Source: an archaeon
GTDB lineage: Archaea; Methanobacteriota; Methanobacteria; Methanobacteriales; Methanobacteriaceae
Direction: 5' to 3'
Length of the DNA: 8,661 nucleotides
NCBI GenBank assembly: GCA_024409165.1
Contig: JAKSUE010000046.1
Coordinates: 1 to 8,661, forward strand
Part shown: positions 1 through 4,296 of the stretch, one piece after another
Position numbering within the stretch: position 1 is the first letter of the stretch
Layout of the letters: each line of letters starts with the position of its first letter
Notes under the pieces: model-generated
What the model saw: the letters and a program-made list of their open reading frames with translations, nothing else
The model's database searches: none
What the model was told of the DNA's origin: nothing
Translations under genes and position numbers: made by a program

Positions 1-48
1 AAATATATAATAATTAAAGTTAAAAATAAAACTAAAAAACTATAAAAA

Positions 49-70
49 AATAGTTTACTAGTAAACTATT
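49..70. repeat. Perfect 22-bp palindrome, TAGTTTACTAGTAAACTA core
   Basis: The core TAGTTTACTAGTAAACTA is self-complementary and the dyad extends two bases on each side. It is flanked by A-runs on both sides of the plus strand. It lies downstream of the cupin gene, outside any gene I can see. A nearly identical palindrome occurs at 8245-8268, also in a gene 3' region, so it may be a dispersed repeat or a bidirectional terminator. The rest of 1-206 is A-rich and I see no gene in it. Confidence 0.6.
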
Positions 71-189
71 AAAAAAGCAAAATAACACTTATTTAAAGAA
101 TAAAGAATAAATAGAAAAATAACTAAATAAAATAAAAAAAGAAAAAACAAGTTTTAATAAAATAAGTCTAAAAATAAATATAAAAGTTT

Positions 190-230
190 TAAAAAAATAA
201 AATAAGTAAGTCTAAAATTATTCAGACTTA
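190..230 (-). terminator. Hairpin plus T-rich tract after the cupin gene
   Basis: TAAGTCT (207-213) pairs with AGACTTA (224-230) across a 10-nt loop; on the minus strand the hairpin overlaps the cupin stop codon and is followed by a T-rich stretch (190-206). This fits a transcription terminator for the minus-strand cupin gene. The stem is short and AT-rich, so the T-rich tract may matter more than the stem, as is usual in archaea. Confidence 0.5.
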
Positions 231-544
231 ATCATAGTTAAGATCATTTTATAAGGACCGTTAACAGCTTGTAAAGCATGTGGGACATTTGCAGGCATGA
301 TTAAGATTTCCCCTTTAGAGACAGTGTGAGGTTCTCCTGCAAGAGTAATTTCAGCTTCACCATCAACGATTTGAACCATAGCATCAAATGGAGCACTATG
401 TTCACTTAATCCTTGACCTTTATCAAAAGCAAAGATTGTTACGGTTCCAACTTCTTTTTTAACAATTTCCATACTTACTACAGCATCTTTCTGATAATCA
501 ATTAAACCTTCAATATCAATTGGAATTCCAATTAAATCAGACAT
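218..544 (-). CDS. Small single-domain cupin protein
   Basis: This is a 108-residue protein that is one cupin beta-barrel. Cupin motif 1 is recognisable at about residues 45-62 (GLSEHSAPFDAMVQ...DGEAEI) and motif 2 at about 78-92 (KGEILIMPANVPHAL). Possible metal ligands are H49 and H89; the second motif-1 His is replaced (HSA instead of HxH) and D54 stands near where the Glu would be, so metal binding is uncertain. The start ATG has a strong site AGGTGAT 3 nt upstream (548-554). No signal peptide is visible, so it is probably cytoplasmic. Small cupins of this kind are common in anaerobes and usually lack a known substrate. It lies 175 bp downstream of hcp on the same strand and probably has its own promoter. 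Family call is firm; the biochemical role is unknown. Confidence 0.85.
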   Translation of the reverse strand: MSDLIGIPIDIEGLIDYQKDAVVSMEIVKKEVGTVTIFAFDKGQGLSEHSAPFDAMVQIVDGEAEITLAGEPHTVSKGEILIMPANVPHALQAVNGPYKMILTMIKSE

Positions 545-600
545 TTTATCACCTTTTTAAAAATTAATATTAATTTAAGTAATAATTTATTTAATAGATA

Positions 601-614
601 ATATAAAAGTTTCT
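601..614 (-). promoter_or_regulatory. Candidate BRE/TATA promoter of the cupin gene
   Basis: Read on the minus strand this is AGAAACTTTTATAT, a purine-rich BRE-like stretch followed by a TATA-like box. A start of transcription about 25 nt downstream would give a leader of roughly 30 nt before the cupin ATG. The call rests on sequence and spacing only. Confidence 0.4.
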
Positions 615-633
615 AAAAAATATTGACAAATTA

Positions 634-657
634 AAGGATATTTATAAAAATATCCTT
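634..657. repeat. 10-bp inverted repeat AAGGATATTT/AAATATCCTT
   Basis: AAGGATATTT (634-643) and AAATATCCTT (648-657) are perfect inverted copies separated by ATAA. A third copy of the arm (AAATATCCTT, 703-712) sits about 8 bp beyond the hcp stop. The hairpin lies between hcp and the cupin gene, about 20 bp upstream of the cupin BRE/TATA. It could be the hcp terminator (on the minus strand it is followed by a T-rich stretch within 30 nt) or an operator for the cupin promoter; the extra arm copy favours a protein-binding site slightly. Confidence 0.5.
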
Positions 658-719
658 AAATTATCTTTTATTTAATATTTGAAATATTTAATATAAATCA
701 TAAAATATCCTTAATACAC

Positions 720-2003
720 TTATCCCATGATTCTTTTAATATCAGCTTCAGAATCTGAAATTAAAGATAAATTATAATTATTGATTAAAACATTTAAAAT
801 ATCATTATTTAGCCATGCAGGAAGTATAGGGCCAATTAACATATCTTTTTTACCAAGATATAATAAAGTCCATAAAATAGCTGCTGCTTTTTGTTCCATC
901 CAACTTAAAACAATTGTAAGTGGCAAATCGTTTAACTCACAGTCGAATAAATCACATAGAGCAAGTGCTAAATCAATAGCTACAATAGCATCATTACATT
1001 GACCTAAATCTAATAAGCGTGGAATACCTTCAATATCACCTAAATCTAAATCATTAAAGCGATATTTACCACAAGCTAATGTTAGAATAATTGTATCTTC
1101 AGGTAAATTTTGGACAAAGTCCCTATAATATCTCATTTTAGGATTTGGTGTATCACATCCACCAACTAAAAAGAATCTTTTAATTTTATCTTCTTCCACT
1201 AACTCTTTAATTTTAGGAGCAAGTGATAAGATAGTGCTTAAACCATAACCTGTTGAAATTGTAGTTAATTCTTCTTGTTTAAGAGGACCAATTTCAATAG
1301 CTTTATTTATTAAAGGTTTAAAATTATAATCTTTAATTACAGTAGCTTCTGGGACTTTAACAAGGTCCATTGTAAACAATCTATCAATATAATCTTCTTT
1401 TGGAGGCATTATACAGTTAGTAGTAACTAAAATAGATACATTATAATCTGAAAATATTTTTCTTTGATCTGTATAAGAGCCACCTAATTGTCCTGCTAAT
1501 GATTCATATTTATTAAGTTCTGGATATCCATGAGCTGGAAGCATTTCACTGTGAGTATAAACTTTCACACCAGTTCCTTCACATTGTTTTAAAAGTTCTT
1601 CAAGAGCTTTTAAATCATGGCCAGTTACAAGTATTCCTGGCCCTAATTGAGCTCCTACTTTAACGTCCACAGGTACAGGTTCTCCAAAATTATCAATATG
1701 TGCTTCTTTAAGCATTTTCATAACTTTTAAATTAGTTTCACCTGCTTTAAGACCTAAAGAAATAAGATCTTCTGGATCAAAGTTAACATTTGTTAAAGTA
1801 GAGTAGAGTCCTTTTGTTAAAAATTCATCTACAGATTCATCTTTTCTACCTAATTCATTAGCATGGTAATTATATGCAGAAATACCTTTCATTACAAAAA
1901 TTAAATTATCTTGTAATCTTGCAACAGTATCTTTTTTACCACATCTTCCCATTACAGTACATCCTGTTCCTTTTGCAGTTTGAGAACATTGATAACAAAA
2001 CAT
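720..2003 (-). CDS. hcp: Hybrid cluster protein (Hcp), short archaeal-type
   Basis: The product is a 427-residue hybrid cluster (prismane) protein, a cytoplasmic Fe-S-O enzyme. The family was first described as hydroxylamine reductase and is now linked to NO reduction and nitrosative-stress defence. The N-terminal cluster motif is C3-x2-C6-x8-C15-x5-C21. All hybrid-cluster ligands can be placed by spacing against the Desulfovibrio protein: H129 (GHDL), E153 (THSEML), C197 (TTNC), C283 (GGCD), C311 (ACGKYRF), C336 (GQCND), E370 and K372 (SWMEQKA). The length, against about 540-550 in common bacterial forms, matches the shorter class (often called class III) of archaea and thermophiles, which lacks an N-terminal helical section. 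The start is set by GGGGTGAT (2007-2014) 3 nt before the ATG. It is divergent from a TrmB-type regulator, which may control it. No damage is visible. The physiological substrate is not settled for the family. Confidence 0.95.
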   Translation of the reverse strand: MFCYQCSQTAKGTGCTVMGRCGKKDTVARLQDNLIFVMKGISAYNYHANELGRKDESVDEFLTKGLYSTLTNVNFDPEDLISLGLKAGETNLKVMKMLKEAHIDNFGEPVPVDVKVGAQLGPGILVTGHDLKALEELLKQCEGTGVKVYTHSEMLPAHGYPELNKYESLAGQLGGSYTDQRKIFSDYNVSILVTTNCIMPPKEDYIDRLFTMDLVKVPEATVIKDYNFKPLINKAIEIGPLKQEELTTISTGYGLSTILSLAPKIKELVEEDKIKRFFLVGGCDTPNPKMRYYRDFVQNLPEDTIILTLACGKYRFNDLDLGDIEGIPRLLDLGQCNDAIVAIDLALALCDLFDCELNDLPLTIVLSWMEQKAAAILWTLLYLGKKDMLIGPILPAWLNNDILNVLINNYNLSLISDSEADIKRIMG

Positions 2004-2080
2004 TATATCACCCCATATAATAAATCACCATTAAATTAATTGATTAAATAATGATTAAATTAATAAATAAAATAATTAAA

Positions 2081-2110
2081 TTATAAAATTTTAATCATTA
2101 TAGTAAACTA
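2081..2110 (-). promoter_or_regulatory. Candidate hcp promoter with adjacent TAGTAAACTA site
   Basis: On the minus strand TTTTATAA (2081-2088) is TATA-like, giving an expected start near 2058 and a leader of about 55 nt. Directly upstream of it, at 2101-2110, is TAGTAAACTA, half of the palindromes found at 49-70 and 8245-8268. Placement just upstream of TATA suits an activator or a competitor of TFB/TBP. Confidence 0.4.
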
Positions 2111-2178
2111 CCAAAATAACGGTTATTTATTAATTACATAATGTACAACCTTTTTAAAATTTGTTTTATAGTAAACGA
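2098..2178. promoter_or_regulatory. Direct repeats TTATAGTAAACKA and palindrome AAATAACGGTTATTT
   Basis: TTATAGTAAACTA (2098-2110) recurs as TTATAGTAAACGA (2166-2178), 12 of 13 bases the same. Between them AAATAACGGTTATTT (2114-2128) is a perfect 15-bp palindrome around a central G. ACAACCT (2145-2151) and AGGTTGT (2194-2200) are inverted to each other. These lie between the divergent hcp and TrmB-type genes and are probable operator sequences; which protein binds is inferred, the neighbouring TrmB-type regulator being the first candidate. Confidence 0.5.
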
Positions 2179-2196
2179 ATAGTTGTTAATAATAGG

Positions 2197-2231
2197 TTGT
2201 CACAATTAGTATTTAAATATTTTGTCACTAT
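2197..2231 (+). promoter_or_regulatory. Direct repeats TTGTCACWAT upstream of the TrmB-type gene
   Basis: TTGTCACAAT (2197-2206) and TTGTCACTAT (2222-2231) match at 9 of 10 bases with a period of 25 bp, placing them roughly on nearby faces of the helix. A TATA-like TATTTAAATA (2210-2219) lies between them and would start transcription about 50 nt before the regulator's ATG. The arrangement suggests autoregulation of the regulator gene; this is inference from position. Confidence 0.35.
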
Positions 2232-2294
2232 TTTAGGGTAAAAAGTAACAAATAATATAAATAATAAAATATAAATTAAAAATTGAGGAATAAA

Positions 2295-3101
2295 ATGGAT
2301 AGTAAATTAATAAAAACACTTAAAAAATTAGATTTAACAAGTTACGAAGCTAAAGCATATATCACATTAAACCACCTTATTAGTGGAACTGCAGTTGAAA
2401 TAGCTAAAGAATCAAACATACCACGATCAAAAATTTATGATATTTTAAAAAGTTTAAATAGAAAAAAATTCATTGAAATAAAAGAAGGAAAACCATTAAA
2501 ATTCACTGTAATCCCTCCAACAAAATCATTTAAAGCTCATAAAGAAAATTTAATAGATGACTTAGAAGAAGCAGAAGAAACTTTAAGAGAAATTTATAAA
2601 AAAGAAATATCACATGTTCAAGCTCCAATGTGGTTAATTCCAACAGAAGAAAAAATAAAATCAAAAGAAGTAGAGATTATAAAAGAAGCTAAAAAGAAAC
2701 TAAACATACGCATAGGATTTTTAAGTGAAGGGGAAGCAGAATTATTAATAAAAACATTTAGAAAATTAGCTCCAACAATTGAAATTAAAATCCTTGCATC
2801 AAGAGAATGTGAAATACATAATGAAAAAATAGACATAATCAAAACATTCCAAGATGCAAATATAAAAAACCTTCAAATTGAAGAAGATGACATCCCCTTT
2901 GCTAAATTAATTATCAGAGACGAAGAAGAAATGTTTAGAATATATGCAAAACACGACCCTGAAACATTAGAAGCAATTCCAAATACAAATATGGGAGTTT
3001 GGAATAAATATAAGGAAATTTGTAAAAACTATGATGATAGATTTGAAAGTGAATTCATGAAAATAAAAAGAAAAGAATTATTAGAAGGAATTAATATTTA
3101 A
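2295..3101 (+). CDS. TrmB-family transcriptional regulator
   Basis: The product is a 268-residue DNA-binding regulator. Residues about 12-65 form a TrmB-type winged helix-turn-helix (LTSYEAKAYITL, then the recognition region EIAKESNIPRSKIYDILKSL and a basic wing to about residue 72). Residues about 80-105 are an acidic, heptad-like linker helix, and the remainder (about 110-260) fits the C-terminal TrmB effector domain, with no transmembrane segment. I chose the ATG at 2295 because GAGGA (2285-2289) lies 5 nt before it; the longer reading from TTG at 2283 would put that ribosome site inside the gene. TrmB proteins in archaea usually sense sugars or other small ligands and bind palindromes near promoters. 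Divergence from hcp suggests control of hcp and of itself. The effector cannot be read from the sequence. Confidence 0.85.
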   Translation: MDSKLIKTLKKLDLTSYEAKAYITLNHLISGTAVEIAKESNIPRSKIYDILKSLNRKKFIEIKEGKPLKFTVIPPTKSFKAHKENLIDDLEEAEETLREIYKKEISHVQAPMWLIPTEEKIKSKEVEIIKEAKKKLNIRIGFLSEGEAELLIKTFRKLAPTIEIKILASRECEIHNEKIDIIKTFQDANIKNLQIEEDDIPFAKLIIRDEEEMFRIYAKHDPETLEAIPNTNMGVWNKYKEICKNYDDRFESEFMKIKRKELLEGINI

Positions 3102-3131
3102 ATAATTATATAAAATAAAATCTAATAAAAA

Positions 3132-3380
3132 CTACTTAAGAATTAAATTCAAATAATCATTCTCATTACTTGCATCAATGAAAGTTCTAAGTATTTTTTC
3201 ATCTAAATTTTTTGAATTAAGTATTGTAATTTCACATACCATTTCAGTTAAAATATCATACAAAGCATCTAAATTATTACCATAAAAATCTGGTAAATTA
3301 AGCTTATTTTTTAAATAATCCTGATAATTTTCAACAAAATCATTAACATCTAATGTATAATTATTAATTTTACCAAATAC
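3132..3380 (-). CDS. Barstar-like ribonuclease inhibitor, no recognisable start codon
   Basis: This minus-strand frame codes about 82 residues ending ...YLNLILK before TAG, against 89-90 in barstar. The segment LNLPDFYGNNLDALYD (3255-3302) matches barstar helix 2 (LALPEYYGENLDALWD); the residues matching barstar D35 and D39, which contact the barnase active site, are kept. Y29 is F, W38 is Y and E76 is D (codon 3174-3176). The N-terminal strand (KINNYTL) and the last strand (YLNLILK) also align. The family role is tight cytoplasmic inhibition of barnase, which lies upstream on the same strand. The frame is open up to 3431, but no ATG, GTG or TTG occurs in frame before 3263, and no ribosome site precedes it. 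A run of ten T (minus strand, 3382-3391) lies at the expected start. It may be 5'-decayed, start unusually, or contain an indel. Family call strong, functionality uncertain. Confidence 0.75.
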   Translation of the reverse strand, partial: VFGKINNYTLDVNDFVENYQDYLKNKLNLPDFYGNNLDALYDILTEMVCEITILNSKNLDEKILRTFIDASNENDYLNLILK

Positions 3381-3491
3381 TAAAAAAAAAAGGATTAAAA
3401 ATAAAATAAAAATAAAATATAATTTATTTGATTAAATAAAAGAAAAAAATAGCTTTAAAAAATATACAATATACATAAAAAAATTATCATG

Positions 3492-3503
3492 TATATAAAT
3501 TTC
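3492..3503 (-). promoter_or_regulatory. Candidate promoter for the barstar-like frame
   Basis: On the minus strand GAAATTTATATA is a BRE-like purine stretch followed by TTTATATA, a very good archaeal TATA box. The expected transcription start is near 3467-3470, about 90 nt before the barstar homology begins. It would let the inhibitor be made separately from the ribonuclease. AATAGCTATT (3523-3532), a 10-bp palindrome also found in variants near the fae-hps promoter, lies 20 bp upstream. Confidence 0.35.
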
Positions 3504-3552
3504 ATATAATGTATACCTTCACAATAGCTATTTTAACTAATAAACAAATATC

Positions 3553-4005
3553 CTATCTTATTTTATTAAAAGACTCATAATGATTATTTGTATAATAAAT
3601 ATATTCATAATCTGTTGAGTAAACTAATCTTTTTGCTCCACGACCATCTGCACCTAAAGTATCAATATCACATTCTCTATAGGACTTATCTGTTGGTAAA
3701 ATTTCTTGTCTATTTGTAAAAACATCTCCACCAATACACATTCCAGGAGCATACTTTTCAAGAGATCCACCTTGCCAACCAATAGCATGAGCATCAGACT
3801 TTGTCATATAATTTGAAGGTAATTTATGATATTTAATCAAATAAGCACTTACATCTTCTACAGAATCATACTGTCCATCTTCACTAATAGCACCACTATC
3901 AGTTAACTGAATTCCAGAATCTACAGAATCTGAGGAATTAAATCCTAAAAATCCACAGACACCTAAAGCAGCTATGATAATGATGATTATTGAAATTAAT
4001 TTCAT
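3553..4005 (-). CDS. Exported barnase-family ribonuclease
   Basis: The product is a 150-residue guanyl-type ribonuclease of the barnase (N1/T1) family. Residues 1-21 form a hydrophobic signal or anchor segment after MK, residues about 22-48 are a Ser/Asp-rich spacer, and 49-150 align with mature barnase from its first helix to the final KIR. All catalytic residues are present: K69 (barnase K27), R99 (R59), E111 (E73), R122 (R83), R126 (R87) and H142 (H102); IGGDVFTNR and HYESFNKIR are almost barnase sequence. Two cysteines absent from barnase (C90, C112) replace S50 and A74 on neighbouring strands. I prefer ATG at 4005; GTGAT at 4016-4020 then serves as ribosome site (10 nt spacing), while TTG at 4011 is an alternative with 4 nt spacing, and GTG at 4020 is less likely. 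The family cleaves RNA outside the cell or in rivals. Its inhibitor lies downstream on the same strand. Bacterial origin is likely. Confidence 0.93.
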   Translation of the reverse strand: MKLISIIIIIIAALGVCGFLGFNSSDSVDSGIQLTDSGAISEDGQYDSVEDVSAYLIKYHKLPSNYMTKSDAHAIGWQGGSLEKYAPGMCIGGDVFTNRQEILPTDKSYRECDIDTLGADGRGAKRLVYSTDYEYIYYTNNHYESFNKIR

Positions 4006-4060
4006 ATTCAAAATAATCACTTTAAGAATTTATTATTACTTTATATTTGCTAATTGTTAA

Positions 4061-4088
4061 TTTATAAGTAAAAGTATTTATTACTTTT
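4061..4088 (-). promoter_or_regulatory. Candidate barnase promoter with overlapping dyad
   Basis: On the minus strand CTTATAAA (4061-4068) is TATA-like and would start transcription near 4039, a leader of about 34 nt. Immediately upstream, AAAAGTA (4070-4076) and TACTTTT (4082-4088) form a perfect inverted repeat with a 5-nt centre, covering the BRE region; a bound repressor there would block TFB. The promoter call is tentative. Confidence 0.35.
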
Positions 4089-4195
4089 TCAAAATTGATT
4101 AAGATTTAAAAAAAATTGTGATAAAAAAACAATTATTAAATATTATAAAAAATAAATCTTAACATATTATTATAAAGATAATAATCTAAATTAGA

Positions 4196-4207
4196 AAGTT
4201 TATAAAA
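4196..4207 (+). promoter_or_regulatory. Candidate thrS promoter
   Basis: AAAGTTTATAAA combines a purine-rich BRE-like stretch with a TATA-like box. Expected transcription start is near 4228, giving a leader of about 70 nt. A second TATA-like sequence at 4260-4267 is too close to the ribosome site to leave a leader, so I prefer this one. Confidence 0.4.
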
Positions 4208-4212
4208 CAAAT

Positions 4213-4283
4213 TCCGATTAAAAATTTAAATCCGATTAAATTATTTAATCAATTAAAGGTTATAATTATTCTAATCAATTAAA
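4213..4283 (+). repeat. Repeated GATTAAA motifs in the thrS leader region
   Basis: TCCGATTAAA occurs twice (4213-4222, 4231-4240). GATTAAA (4234-4240) and TTTAATC (4244-4250) form a dyad with a 3-nt centre. TAATCAATTAAA occurs twice (4246-4257, 4272-4283), 26 bp apart. They straddle the predicted transcription start and fill the leader. They may be an operator or an RNA structure controlling thrS. The rest of 4021-4296 shows only AT-rich spacer. Confidence 0.4.
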
Positions 4284-4296
4284 AACAGGTGAAAAA

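Noticed and set aside
1..206. Search for a CRISPR array, tRNA or small gene in the A-rich left end and other spacers
   Set aside because: No regular repeats with unique spacers, no cloverleaf and no coding pattern; only AT-rich spacer with the palindrome noted.
781..1002. Plus-strand open frame opposite hcp
   Set aside because: Shadow of hcp, whose protein is unmistakable; no ribosome site or family match.
2007..2030. Minus-strand mini frame (ATG GTG ATT ... TGA) just before hcp, with its stop inside the hcp ribosome site
   Set aside because: It has no ribosome site of its own beyond chance, and GGTGAT-like sequence is common in leaders here.
2618..2842. Minus-strand open frame opposite the TrmB-type gene
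   Set aside because: Shadow frame with no supporting ribosome site or homology.
3455..3505. Tiny minus-strand reading frame MKFIYMIIFLCILYIF preceded by GAAGGT
   Set aside because: Only 16 codons in a T-rich strand where Phe, Ile and Leu arise by chance. Its beginning overlaps a good TATA box, so a promoter is the better reading.
3960..3975. Possible lipobox (LGVC) in the barnase-family protein
   Set aside because: The residue before Cys is Val rather than Gly, Ala or Ser, so lipid attachment is not supported; a plain signal or anchor segment is enough.
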